Assembly: GCA_032871835.1 (NCBI GenBank)
Contig: CM065299.1
Location: forward strand, 79,882,204 to 79,946,203
Direction of reading: 5' to 3'
Length of the DNA stretch: 64,000 nucleotides
Source: Dipteronia dyeriana
Lineage: Eukaryota; Streptophyta; Magnoliopsida; Sapindales; Sapindaceae
Program-made: the position numbers and the translations under genes
Shown: positions 11,475 through 23,208 of the stretch, in pieces
How positions within the stretch are numbered: position 1 is the first letter of the stretch
Layout of the letters: each line of letters starts with the position of its first letter
Notes under the pieces: model-generated
What the model was told of the DNA's origin: nothing
What the model saw: the letters and a program-made list of their open reading frames with translations, nothing else
Database searches by the model: none

Positions 11475-13635
11475 TGCGTGCTCCCCATCCACGTCGCGGC
11501 CATCGAGAACGGGGTGAGGCTCCTCCTTTATCCTACCTTTTGACAGGCTCTCATCGCTCTACAGCTAGCTCCCCTCCAGTTGACACCCAGCTTCTGGAGG
11601 CATCTGATCGGCTTCCTCGTATTGTGAAGGGAACAATACAAATTAAGTAAGGTCACCCGGGAGCCGGAAGCCGAGGAGCTAGGTTTCCTCTTTCAGATTG
11701 GGAGCTTGTATGGGGTTCCTCGAGGCCAGTTCTATGTCAAGGCAAAGAACAAACTCAATTTTATCATCCACGGTGCCTCGAGAAAAGATCCTGCTTGGAA
11801 AGAGGAGTGTATACTAGCGGGCAAGGATTTGAGGAGCTCGACCTTCATAGACGGGCATGAGTTTGCAGTTCCAACCACCTTCAATGATAAGCCCTCATGG
11901 GGCAGAGATTCCTTGCCCACTGAATCTGAGGTGGTGCTGAAGGCCATCCTAGCTAGGAAATACTTGAACCTGAAGTTCCTGACTACTGACCTTTTTGATC
12001 CTCGTCGGGTAAAACGCTTTCTACAAATATCTGACGGTACTCCTCGTATGTACCTTAAATCATCATGCTTTGTGTCGTTGAATGGTTCAGTTCTGATGGA
12101 TTTACCCCTTTTTTATTTTCTTTTTTTTAATAGTTTTTGTTGCTACTCCAGCTTCCCGTGAAGCTCAACAGGCTCGTATCACTTCACCTCATGCAAGACT
12201 TCCCCGGGAAGTCCCCTTGGCCACCTTGGAGAAAAGTGGGCCTACTAATCCAGCTAGGGTTTCACCTGCTTTGGTTCCATCACCTTCCCAAGTGAGCTCT
12301 AAGAAGGTTAATCTTGCATCGCGGGCTGCTAGAGTTCTAAATCGAGGTAGACCCACTCCCAGACCGCTAATATGGCCACCTCCGCCGCTTTATCGGTGGT
12401 GCCTTCTATAGCTAGTGCTCCTTCAGTCACATTACCCATATATGCCCCAAGCAGTTTAGGCGTTAGGGGATCCCGAGGCTGGTATCCCAGAGGTTCCCCC
12501 TACTCGCCCCCACCTTCAGTCGGGCTTGGTTGGTCAGAACGAGGTTTTGAAGCAGTTTGTTGCGTCCTACCCGGGTGGCGGGCTTTCCGGGATGGCTTCA
12601 GTGCTCGTGGATATCCTGCTAACCAAGGGTTCTACCCTGTTGGCCGAGGTAGACATCGCCTTTTATTTTCTCATGTGATAATTTAATTCGTCGTTTCCTA
12701 AATTGAATTCCCTTTGCAGGCCTTCAAGTTCCAAGTAGCCATGGGTCACTAGGTAGCTTCTCTTTGTGACCGGGCAGCTAGGGCCGAAGCAAAAGGTGAT
12801 CGAGCCATGGAATTATTGGCGCGGGCTCAAGCCTTGGTATAAGAGATGACCACTAGCCATAGGTGAATGGAAGCATAACTAGTCGAGCTTCAATGCGACC
12901 TTGAGAGGTTGAAGCGGTCTTTTGATCAATAAACCCTTGGGTCTTAGCGTCGAGCCAGTCAGCTGGATAACTGAAAGGAAGAAACGAATGCACTGAATGT
13001 TCAGAACCAAGATCTGCAGGCCCAAGTTGCTAAGCTTCAGGCTGAAGTGGAAGCCTCTTTTAGCGAGGGGTATTTCTACGCCTCCTTCCTGGTCGCGAAA
13101 GCCCTCTCCCTCTCATTTGACATCTCCAGTATCGCTGGCTGGGATAGGGAGGAAATTATATCTCGGGCTGCAGAGATGTCTCACCCTAAAAATGACGAAG
13201 CGGGGTCTTCCTACTAGGGATGGAGCTGGGAAACGGCATGGAATACCAGATCTGCCTCATCTTGTTCCAACCTTCCCAGCATCAGGCCCCATAGAATCCT
13301 CCAGGGGGGTTCAACCCAAGAAGCCAGAATGAGGCCTTACTGAAGCCCGAGATCCCTCTAAGGTGCCTTCAATGGAGGAGCCAACAGTGGGAGAGATCAT
13401 GCTAGAGTCAATGTCCAACCTTCTTGATGTAGCCATACCACCTAAGGTTATGGCGGTGGTCAATGAGGTCTTTGAGGAGGACCCAACTGAGCAACAGGCA
13501 ATTGAAGGGCATCCTCAAGAAGAGGTGGCAGAGCCAGCTAACCAGGATGAGCGATCACTAGAAAGATGGGTGGAAGGCGAATGCCGTCTTGAGGAAGAGG
13601 GAGCTGGAGGAGACCAAGAGGATGCAGAAGTTTGA
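11475..13635 (+). pseudogene. Gene T of element G1: spliced antisense accessory gene, N-terminus missing
   Basis: Runs opposite to the gag-pol of its own element. It begins in mid-protein (IHVAAIENGV, cut by the copia A LTR) and continues FWRHLIGF, the conserved RGQFYVKAKNKLNF block and LKAILARKYLNLKF. Intron 1 is 12046-12133 (GTATGT...TAG, 88 nt) and its removal joins the frame to ASREAQQAR. Intron 2 is 12649-12719 (GTAGAC...CAG, 71 nt). Exon 3 codes for AFKFQVAMG, a coiled-coil region with LERLKRSFDQ, EVEASFSEGYF and a Glu-rich end (IPPKVMAVVNEVFEEDP). Stops include 11541-11543, 11635-11637 and 12751-12753. A frameshift near 12355 moves the start of exon 2 out of frame with VVPSIASAPSVTLP. 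It resembles Pfam Transposase_28 by recollection; role unknown. Confidence 0.82.
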
Positions 13636-14154
13636 ATCCGTCATCTAATGACTTGTTCTGAATGCTTGAAAAATGGGGGTGGGCTTCCCACTCTACTCCA
13701 GCCGGACTATCATCATCATCATTTTTTTATAGCCCGAAATCGGGGGTTAGGCTCTCTTCTTGATTGTTGTAGCCTTAACAGGGGATAGACTCCCTATTCC
13801 GTTAGTGATAACTGACTTCAGGTCTTGTTCGTGTTTTCAGCAATGAATTTTAACTTGGTTGGCATGTTGTTACTTCATTTTTAATCTTGATCTGGGTGCA
13901 GCCTCTTGACTCAACTCAACTCAACTTGGGAAAAGTAACAAGATGGAAAAATTGCTTAAGTGTGAAAGTAGATAGCTAGCTCGAGCTTTAAAATCTCAAC
14001 AGAAACTAGTAGCTTGGTGATTTTAGTAAATAGCCCCCTTGCGTGATTACAAGCTGGTTCACACCTGTCATAGTAAGCAACCACATGTATATGGAGAATT
14101 AGCGACCAGTAATAACTGGGATATTGGAGTTTTAAGTAAAAGAGGTTTCGATTC
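13636..14154. other. Non-coding spacer between gene T and the tandem repeats of G1
   Basis: Follows the gene T stop. No coding frame or RNA gene is recognised. A short (CAT)n run lies near 13708 and a GCCCGAAATCGGGG inverted repeat at 13732-13745. It probably includes the 3' untranslated region of gene T. Confidence 0.55.
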
Positions 14155-14640
14155 TCGAGCCTCTCTAGGGGGTTATAGTCCGAGTTAGGCATCAGGGAGG
14201 GCTATCTAGCCATTTCCTAGCCTTGAGATCAAGATGGAAATCGTGCTCTTAAACTCGAGTCCTTCTTGGGGTGGTAGCCCGACCAAGGTATCAGGAGGGC
14301 TATCTAGCTATATTTTGGTCTCAAGATCTAGTTGGCAACTATGCTCTTGTACTCAGATCTTTCTTGGAGGTTGTAGCCCGACCAAGGCATCAGAAGGGTT
14401 ATCTAGCTAGTTCCTGGTCTTGAGATCTGGATGGCAACTATGCTCTTACACTCAGATCCTATTTGGGGGTTGTAGCCAGACCAAGGGATCAGGAGGGCTA
14501 TCTAGCTATTTCCTGGTCCTGAGATCTGGATGGCAACTATTCTCCTACACTCAGATCCTTCTTGGCAGTGGGTAGTGCTCGGTCGAGGCGTCAGGGTTAG
14601 CGAGGGGGCTTACCCAGCTAAACCCTGGTCTTGAGAAGAT
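14155..14640 (+). repeat. ~100-bp tandem repeat array of G1 (about 5 units)
   Basis: The landmark TAGCCCGACC recurs in varied form at about 14175, 14275, 14373, 14472 and 14573, giving units of 98-101 bp. Each unit contains CTATCTAGCTATTT and GAGATCTGGATGG. The same family forms the array at 48005-49390. It lies between the convergent 3' ends of pol and gene T. No coding sense. Confidence 0.9.
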
Positions 14641-14789
14641 AATGTCGAATTTTCCGATGTAGAACCAAATCAATGTAGAACATAGTTGAAGATGAAGAAA
14701 ATGGGCTTTATTGATAAGAAAAAGAATGGAGTACATTAATGGTGGTGACTAAAAACTAAGCAGGGGTAGCCTGTGACGAATCTTCTGTT

Positions 14790-15910
14790 TAGAAGTAGAT
14801 TTTTCTCAGGTGATCTGTATTCCAAGTATGATCGATGAGTCGACCATTCATGTCCTAGAGCTTGTACGCCCCGTTACGGACCACCACCTTTACCAAATAA
14901 AGTCCTTCCCAATTGGGTCATAGGACCCCGTCCGACCTTTTCCTTGTATTCAATGTAACTTCCTGAGAACTAGGTCCCCTTCCTTAATGTTTCAGGCTTT
15001 AACCTTCTTGTTACAGTATCTTGCAATCTTGCTCTGGTAAATTGCTACCTTCTCAGCTAACCGATCTTGTTTTTCTTCCAAGAGATCTAAGCTAGCTCGG
15101 AGATTGTCCTCGTTGCTTCCCTGTTCAAAATGTTGAACTCTGAAGGAGGTCAATTTTTGCTCAATAGGAAGAACTGCTTCAAACCCGAAGGCTAAAGAAT
15201 AAGGCATTTCTCCGGTGGTCATTCCTCTCATAGTGCGGTAAGCCTAGAGGACCTCGGTAAGCTCATATACCCATCTGCCATTTTTCTGCTGTAGCTTCTT
15301 TTTCAACAACTTCTTAATAGTCTTATTGGTGGATTCTACCAGCTCATTAGTCTGATGGGTGAGCTACTAAAGCAAATCTAAGATCGATTCCTAAATCCTC
15401 ACAAAAGTCTCTGAACCGGCCGTTATCAAACTGCTTGCCGAGGTAAGCTACAGTGGCAAGAGGGGTCCCGAACCTGTAAATTACATTAATTTTTATGAAT
15501 CTTGCTGTATTTTCTTCCGATATCTGGGAGAGCAGTCCAACATTGACCCATCTCATGAAATATTCAATCGCCATGATAGCATGCTTGGCTTGACCATGAG
15601 CAGTTGGGAGCAGTCCAATCAAGTCAACTCCCCACATAGCAAAGGGATGTCAACTGCTCCGACTGGAGGTGACTCAAGTTTACAGTTTTTTGGCATGCTT
15701 TGCAGGATCGTACTAAGTTCTTTGCATCTTGATGGATGGTTGGCCAATAATACTCATGCAAAGTACTTGATATGCCATAGCTACCCCACCAATATGGTTC
15801 CCGCATTCCCCTAAGTGGACCTCTCTCAATGCCCATTTGGCATCATCAGGATGTAAACATCGAAGCAGAGGGAGGGACTTGCCCCTCCTGTATAAGTACA
15901 CATCTATCAA
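14790..15910 (-). pseudogene. G1 integrase
   Basis: The zinc-binding start reads GECGNHIGG...YYWPTIHQDAKNLV...CKACQK in shifting frames (15836-15640). The core begins MWGVDLIGLLPTAHGQAKHA (first Asp). The second catalytic Asp is lost: AYLGKQFDNGRF where gypsy integrases have SDNGRQF. The Glu motif LVESTNKTIKKLL is near 15320, followed by YSLAFGFEAVLPIE and the C-terminal GDLVLRK block ending near 14790. Several stops and frameshifts. It would insert the element DNA. Confidence 0.85.
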
Positions 15911-16039
15911 GCAATACTAAACTAGGAGCCTCTTGATTTTCCTAGCTTAGTCGGGCTCCCCAGGAAGCCTCCATTTTTGGAGCTATTCCACTAATGAGTC
16001 CATCCAGTATCACTGCTGATCTAGGGTATAAGTCTCCTT

Positions 16040-16660
16040 ACCGGCTACTGTACTGGGTAGGGGGATCACTTGGAGAGGGACCCTGGGGTAAGGTCTGGCC
16101 ACCATTCGCAGCTATCTTGGCTAGGACGTCAGCTCGACGATTTTGTTGTCGAGGTACTTGCTCAATCTTAAATCCTTTAAACTTGCACTTAAGTTGTTGA
16201 ACTAGCTTCAAATAGGCAATCATGTTATCCCCATTTGCCTGATACTCCCCAAAGACTTGGATGACTATGAGCAACGAATCGCTCCTAACCTGTAGGTAAT
16301 CAACCCCGAGCTCTATGGTTGCCCTTATCCCGGCTAAGAGGGTTTCATACTCTGCCTCATTGTTAGTGGCTTTAAATTCAAATCTGAAACAGTGGCAGCA
16401 CTCAGTCCTCTCTGGGTCGATTAGAACTATACACCTCCTCCGTCGGCTTGCCCGGACACTCCATCTGTGTAGAGGATCCATGACTCACAACCTTCCGGTC
16501 GGTTGTCGGATTCTGGAGTCATCTCAAGGGTTACGTTTGTTACTACGGAAGTTGCTTGGCCTGGGGTAACTGAGAGTTCTGCTACAAAGTCCGCCAAAGC
16601 CTGTGCTTTGATTGCGGTCATAGGCTTGTACCTTATATCAAACTGGGTGAGCTCCAGAGC
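16040..16660 (-). pseudogene. G1 second (archaeal-type) RNase H
   Basis: Between the retroviral-type RNase H and integrase. Motifs in order: ALADFVAELS, WILYTDGVSG (Asp), FKATNNEAEYETLLAGI (Glu), VRSDSLLIV (Asp) and QQNRRADVLAKIA (Asp). These four acidic residues and the position match the extra RNase H known in plant Tat elements. A frame change near 16430 splits it. The same domain's C-terminal half survives in G2 (46526-46750). Confidence 0.82.
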
Positions 16661-17167
16661 CTATAAAACCAACATTCTGGATACATCCAGCCTTTGCAGG
16701 AATTGACGGAGGGGTTGGTCTGTCACTACTGCTATTGAGTAAGCTTGAAAGTACGGACGGAGCTTCCTTGCTGAGGTAACCAAGGCATACGCGAGCTTCT
16801 CCAGAAGGATATAATTCTTTTCTGGTTTGGTTAGAGCATGACTCACGTAGTAGATAGGCCGCTGGACCCTATTTTCACACTCTTTGACCAAGGCCCCATT
16901 TACTACAGTCTCTGAAACGGCCAAGTAGATTTACAGCTCTTCTCTAGGACTTGGCTTGACCAGTAACGGAGGCTTGACAGATATTTCTTCAAGGCTTGAA
17001 AAGCGTGTTCACTCTCCTGGTCCAATTTCATGTTTCTTCCCTGCTTGATGGCTTTGAAGAATGGGAGACATTTGTCGGTAAACCGAGAAATGAACCTGTT
17101 GAGCACTGCTACCTGCCCGATCAAGACTTGAACCTATTTAAGTGACGTGGGGGAAGCTAGATCCAGT
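16661..17167 (-). pseudogene. G1 end of RT and first RNase H
   Basis: Begins right at the copia B insertion (17168) in mid-RT and reads LNRFISRFTDKCLPFFKAI, then the RNase H-like part VNGALVKECENRVQRPIYYVSHALT, EKLAYALV and QPLRQFLQRLDVS. The upstream half of the same reading region is at 27026-27900. Frame breaks near 16910 and 17130. Confidence 0.82.
17163..17167. other. Left copy of the 5-bp target site duplication of copia B
   Basis: CCAGT immediately left of the LTR start TGTTGGAACC; repeated at 27021-27025 immediately right of the LTR end CCCCAACA. Confidence 0.93.
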
Positions 17168-17815
17168 TGTTGGAACCCCGTTCACCAGTCATGCAACGGA
17201 AGTACGGTTTTAAATTTTTTCAATAAAGATCATAATCTGTATCTGGGACCAGTGAACTTGGGATCGTAATTATTTTTCGAAACTAATACATACAATATGT
17301 AAACACAGGAAATTGTAATCAATATAATCCGAAAAAGAACATACCAACGTTAGGAGGCTCCTTCACTTTACTGTATGCTCCTGTCTGAACCACTTGATCT
17401 TCCTCGCTATCTCTCGGAACTGGTAACTGCGTGTGGGCACGTCACAATCTCAAGAACTTAAATGGAGGATGTAGAGAAAAGTCTTGAAGAAATTCTTTCT
17501 TCTCAATTTGGTGTATTGATTTCATGCACACTCTTACACACAATACCAAAAAAACTAGCCAAAACTCTTTTGATCTTTTTTTTTTCTTTTTAATCTCACG
17601 CATACATGGTAAACAAAAAGCCAAAAAAAAAGTTGTCTTTATAAAAACTTGATGCGTGCCTTTTTACCAAACCAAAAGCAAGCATTCTTATTTTCTTTTG
17701 TCAGTACATAAAAATATATATTTGTGTGTGCTCCACGCACCTTTTTGTTTTCTAAAACACTTGCATTTATTTTGTTTTTCTTTTATATATCTCTATTAAT
17801 ATATTAAACATAGAT

Positions 17816-17876
<61 letters not shown>

Positions 17877-19319
17877 TTATTTGTATCCTATACAAATACT
17901 TATATATGTGCACACACCAATTTGCATCCAATGCAGTCTCTTGTGTTAAGATTGATATATATCTTTTAATTATCCTTTTCAAATATATCTAATATATCAA
18001 AAGTGATAAGAATTTTAAATTTAAACTTAAATTCAAATACTTAGATAAATGATTTAGTAAAAATAAAATAATCATATAATTTCATCTTCCACTAAATCCA
18101 TATATCAACTAACACCCTCTAATTAATAGTTAATTAATAATTCATAATTATCAATATAATTAAATAATCTAATTATTTAATTAATTTAACTATTAACATT
18201 CATTACTTAAATAATCTCTTTATTCAATTAATTCCCGAATAAACACGTGTCACTTTCGTAACACAACTATTTGGACAATCTAATTAGTTAACCGTGACCC
18301 TTATTACCTAAATCGACCGGGCTAGTAAGGGGACCTAATGGACCCACAATATTTTGAGCTCCAATAATCCTCGGAATCATTAATTAAACTCTTTAATTAA
18401 TATTCTTTTATTATTAACTCCGGTGTTATTCCACTAAAAATCCGAAGTTGCAGTCTCTCAACTATAGACGCTTTTACACAGACCGATACAACTCGGTGTC
18501 CATCGATATATCTATTACACATGGTGTGATCCTTCACAGTAGTTCATAAGAGCTGGGTCATAAAGTCCGTTATACCCCTCTAATTACATATATCCTATAA
18601 GTACCGTTGATTCTATAATGAACAATAAATTCTATTTCCTTACGGAATTAGGAGAGCGCTCATATTGTCCAAACCCTGAATCAACCCTTAAAGGAACTAC
18701 CATCTACTTCTTACAAGAAGGAGTGAATTCCACTATTGTGTACAAAACTTCCCAGCCACAAGCCAAACTGTAATCCCAACATACGGAGTATATTGATCAG
18801 GAAATGCATCTGACCTCACCCATGGTATATTAAAGACTGCGATTTAACCTGAAGGAGTCGATAAGACACTCAGGATTAAGATCACCCATGTATAGCCATC
18901 ATTAGTTGATATATATGATTCTTATCGGTAAACGGATATTGGTGAGAGATTCATATAGATCATGGCCCAGTCCTATATGATCACATCATACAAGGTGTCT
19001 CTATTCCCATATCTCATATGAATGATTCAGGATAGAATCATCGTACATTACAGAATAGACCGCAGCTATAGATTAACCACAAATAAAGTACCCAACTTTA
19101 TTTGCTATCTATGGACTCTTTAGATTGCACGTCTCTTACTGTATCCATCCGTATATGACACTCATATACATAGTTCGAGATTACATCTGGCAATCTTGGA
19201 TGTTAAATATATGCACAAGTTATAAAATAAACAACACAACAAGAATGAATTGAACTTTTTCTTTTATTTATTTCATAAATCCATTTACAAATTACATCTT
19301 TAGGGCATAAACCCCAACA
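17168..19319 (-). repeat. 3' LTR of copia B
   Basis: 2152 bp, TGTTGGGGTT...GGTTCCAACA on the minus strand, next to a polypurine tract. It contains an (AT)n tract (17820-17874) but only a short TGTGTGTG where the 5' LTR has a ~98-bp (TG)n run. Otherwise non-coding and AT-rich. Confidence 0.95.
17820..17874. repeat. (AT)n microsatellite in 3' LTR of copia B
   Basis: About 27 AT units; the matching tract in the 5' LTR is at 25520-25565. Confidence 0.95.
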
Positions 19320-19332
19320 ATCTCCCACTTGC
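19320..19332 (-). other. Polypurine tract of copia B
   Basis: The minus strand reads GCAAGTGGGAGAT directly before the 3' LTR start TGTTGGGG. Confidence 0.88.
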
Positions 19333-19333
19333 A

Positions 19334-22300
19334 TTAAAGCATGTGAGGCATGTCTCGTAACCCTAAACCATCTAGGTGACCTGAAAACACTTTAGCCGGT
19401 AAGGTCTTTGTAAATGGATCATCATGATTGTCTTATGAGGCTATCTTTACGACGATCACATCTCCTCTCTACATTATCTCTTTAATGTGATGATACTTTC
19501 TCTCTATATGCTTCCCTCTCTTATGATTTTTAGTTCTTTGGAATTAGCCACAACACCACTGTTATCATAATAAAGTATGATGGGCTTATCCAGGTCTAGA
19601 ACAACTTCCATATCACTTAGAAACTTATGGAGCCAAACAACCTCTTTAGCATCTTCACAAGCAGCTACATATTCGGCTTCTATGGTGGAGTCAGCAATGC
19701 AAGATTGCTTGATACTTCTCCACACAATAGCTCCACCACTCAGGGTGAATACTGATCCAGACGTGAATTTTCTAGAATCTTTGTCTGACTGAAAATCAGA
19801 ATCCATTTATCCTAACGGGATCAAATTCTGCCCGAAATACACTAGCATATAATTTCTCGTTCTCCGAAGATACTTGAGAATTGTCTTGACAGCAACCCAA
19901 TGATCCAATCCTGGGTTGGACTGGTATCTTCTGACTACTCCCACTGCATAACAGAATTCCGATCTCGTGCATGATATAGCATACATGAGACTACTTATTG
20001 CTGATGCATAGGGTACACGTCTCATATCCTCAACTTCTTGAGGTGTCTTAGAACACTATTCCTTAGACAAGTGAACTCCATGCCTGGACGGTAAATTACC
20101 TTTCTTAGAGTTCTGTATCAAAAATCGCACAAGAATCTTATTGATATATGATGCCTGAGACAGTGCAATGAGTTTGTTCTTACGATCCCTTATAAGTTGG
20201 ATCCTTAGAACATAACTCGCCTCTCCCAAGTCTTTCATTTGGAATTGGCTAGACAGCCAACCCTTTACATCGGACAACACTCCCACATCATTCCCAATGA
20301 GTAAGATATCATCTACGTATAGGACCAAGAAAACTACTTTCTTATCAAAGATGCTCTTGTAGACATAAGGCTCATCGACGTTCTGCTCGAAGCCATAGGT
20401 TTTGATCACTTCATCAAACCTAATGTTCCACGATTTAGATGCTTGCTTAAGTCCATAGATGGACCTTTACAGCTTGCAAACCTTTTGCTCTTGATCTGAA
20501 GACACGAATCTCTTTGGTTGCATCATATAGATGCTCTCATCAAGATTTCCATTCAAGAATGCAGTCTTGACGTCCATTTGCCAAATTTCATAATCGAAAT
20601 AGGCAACAATGGTTAAGAGAATCCTAATAGACTTAAACATGGCTACTGGTGAGAAGGTCTCTTCATAATCAACCCCCTCTTTTTGGGTATAACCCTTGGC
20701 CACTAGCCTTGCTTGGAAGGTCTCTACCTTTTAGTCTACTCCTCTCTTTCTCTTGTAGATCCACTTACACCCTATGGGTTTTTCCCCATCCAGTAAGTCT
20801 ACAAAATCCCAGACTGAGTTAGAGTACATGGACTCCATCTCGAGATTCATGGCGTTAAGTCATTCCTCTTTATCAGTATCTTCCATTGCATTCTTAAATG
20901 TCAATAAATCATCCACACTATCAGCAGAGACAACACTTTGTCCCTCACCTATACCTAAATAGCATTCAGGTTGTCTCACAACCCTCTCACTACGTCTAGG
21001 TGGTAGTGTATCCTGATCAGGAACCATCTGACTCTCAGATGTTTGTGGATCAACAACTCTTATTGATGATGCACTAATCTCACCAGGCTCAAACTCATTC
21101 AATACAATCTTAAAACGAGGTTTATGGTCACTAATGTAATTGTCCTCAAGAAACGTTCCATTTGTTGATACAAATACTTTGTTGTCTTCAAGACTATAGA
21201 AGTGTCAACCTCTAGTTTCCTTGGAGTATCCTACAATCGGGTAGCCAACAGACTTGGAGTTTATCATTCCAGATCTATTCTTCAGCAAGTGTGCAGGACA
21301 CTCCCATATGCGGAAATATCACAAACTAGCTTTACGACCATTCAACAACTCTAGGGGAGTCTTAGGAACAATTTTGGATGGCATTACATTCAAAATGTAT
21401 GCCGCTGTTTGTAACGCATATCCCCAAAAGGAATTTGGTAATGATGATAAACTAATCATAGATCTCACCATTTCAATCAGGGTTCTATTTCTCCTCTCCG
21501 TTACACCATTTTGCTGAGGTGCACTGGGAGCTGTGAGTTGGGAAACTATCCCATGCTCGACCAAGAAGTCTTTAAACTCTTGGTCAAGGTACTCACCTCC
21601 ACGATCCGATCGTAGTGACTTGATAGTCCAACCTAATTGATTCTCAACTTCAGCTCGGAATTCTTTGAACATTTCAAATGTTTTCGATTTCCGTTGCATT
21701 AGGTAAACGTATCCATATCTTGAGTAATCATCTATAAAGGTGACATAATACTCATAACCACCCCTAGCTTTAACATTCATCGGTCTGTAGACGTCTGTAT
21801 GTATAAGCTCTAGCGGTTCTTTAGCTTTAAGCCCTTTTCCAGTAAAAGGTCTCTTAGTCATCTTACCTTCCAAACAAAATTCGCAGACAGGTAATGTGCC
21901 AACCTATAACTCACTTAAAGGTCTGCTTTTTACTAGTCTGTCTATCCGGTCAAGATTAATATGACCAAGCCTTAAATGGTAGAGATATGTGTCATTATCT
22001 GGAGAAATCTTATGTCGTTTAGTTTTTGGTTTCTCAACCTTAAACATTTCGGTGTTGAGTAGTGTAGTATGTATTAACGGTCTTAACAAATACAAATTGT
22101 TTTCATTAATTCTTGAACAAATATTCAGACCATTCTTTCCAATAATAACAGACTTATTATTAAAAGAAACAGAATATTTTTGTTCTAACAACTTAGAAAC
22201 AGAAATCAAATTTCTTGTAAATTCAGGAATATAAAATACATTGTCCAATAATATATAATTATTACAAAAAAGTAATCTAATTACGCTCACTGCTCATGTC

Positions 22301-23208
22301 GACACGACATCCCCTGACCCCACACACATTGAGAAGGCTTGCTCCTCTAGCTATGTCCAAGAATCAATCCATTGTAAAAAAGAACAAACATGGCCAGTGG
22401 CCCCTGAATCAACTATTCAGGGTGAAGAATCATCTTCCACTAAACACGACTCAAGAACAAGTAAATCATATTTACTTTTCTTGGACTTCTTCTTGCTTTG
22501 GGCTTTCTTGGGTTTGGGCTTACCCTTCACTTTCCCAGTAGACCTCTTTCTCTTCTTATTATTAGAGTAGGAAGATGTTTCGGCAACATTTGCCTCACTG
22601 GTCTTACCCTTGTTGTCCTTAGTCAAGGACTCAAAGGTAGTGAGCTCATTATGCAACTGTGTGAGATTGAACCTTAACTTGTTCATCCCGTAGTTGCTTT
22701 TAAAATGATCGAAACTCTTCGAAAGAGTCGTCAGTATGATGATCACTTGAATGGGTTCGTCAATGGCCCAACCATTGACTTCTGCCTTGTTGAAGTAGGA
22801 CATCATGCTCTGGACATGTTTCCGAACTGACGTACCTTCCTTCATACGAGTGAGCATAGCGGAACGAACAACTTCATGTCGCTTTTGCTCGAAAGGCTGC
22901 CCGAACATAGCTTGTAATGACTACATGATTTCGAATGCTGAAGTCATTGCTTCATGCTTTGTGACAAGCACGTCTGTTGTAGAAGCCAATAGATATGTTC
23001 GGGCCTTCTCATCAGATGAGACTCATCGCTCATATGCCTCACAAACAGTTCGTGTGGCATTGGTAGCAGGCGTTGGAGGACATTCCTCCGTAAGCACAAA
23101 CTTGAGGGCTTTGGTGACCAATATTGCATTAATGTTAAGTTTCCACTTTGTGTAGTTATCACCAGTTAATTTGTAGTTTAAGAGAATTTGAAGTAATGCA
23201 GAAGACAT
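19334..23208 (-). pseudogene. Copia B gag-pol, full length, broken almost only by in-frame stops
   Basis: Starts at the ATG at 23206-23208 (MSSALLQILLNYKLTG). Gag runs to ~22420 with helices and a Lys-rich tail (KGKPKPKKAQSKKKSKK) but no clear zinc knuckle. Protease motif IVDSGATGHVC near 22390. Gag-pre-integrase YHLRLGHINLDR and CEFCLEGKM at 22030-21860. Integrase acidic residues at HTDVYRPMN, LRSDRGGEYL and VTERRNRTLIEM. RT: QMDVKTAFLNG and LYVDDILLIGND (20280-20320). RNase H: DSDFQSD, STIEAEYVAA and YYDNSGVVA. All pieces lie in one frame. Stops at about 23023, 22921, 22418, 22345, 22291, 21904, 21320, 20860, 20465 and others mostly look like TGG, CGA, CAA or CAG turned into stops. One base is missing in an A-run near 19535, after which the frame ends HML at 19334. 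Confidence 0.92.
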
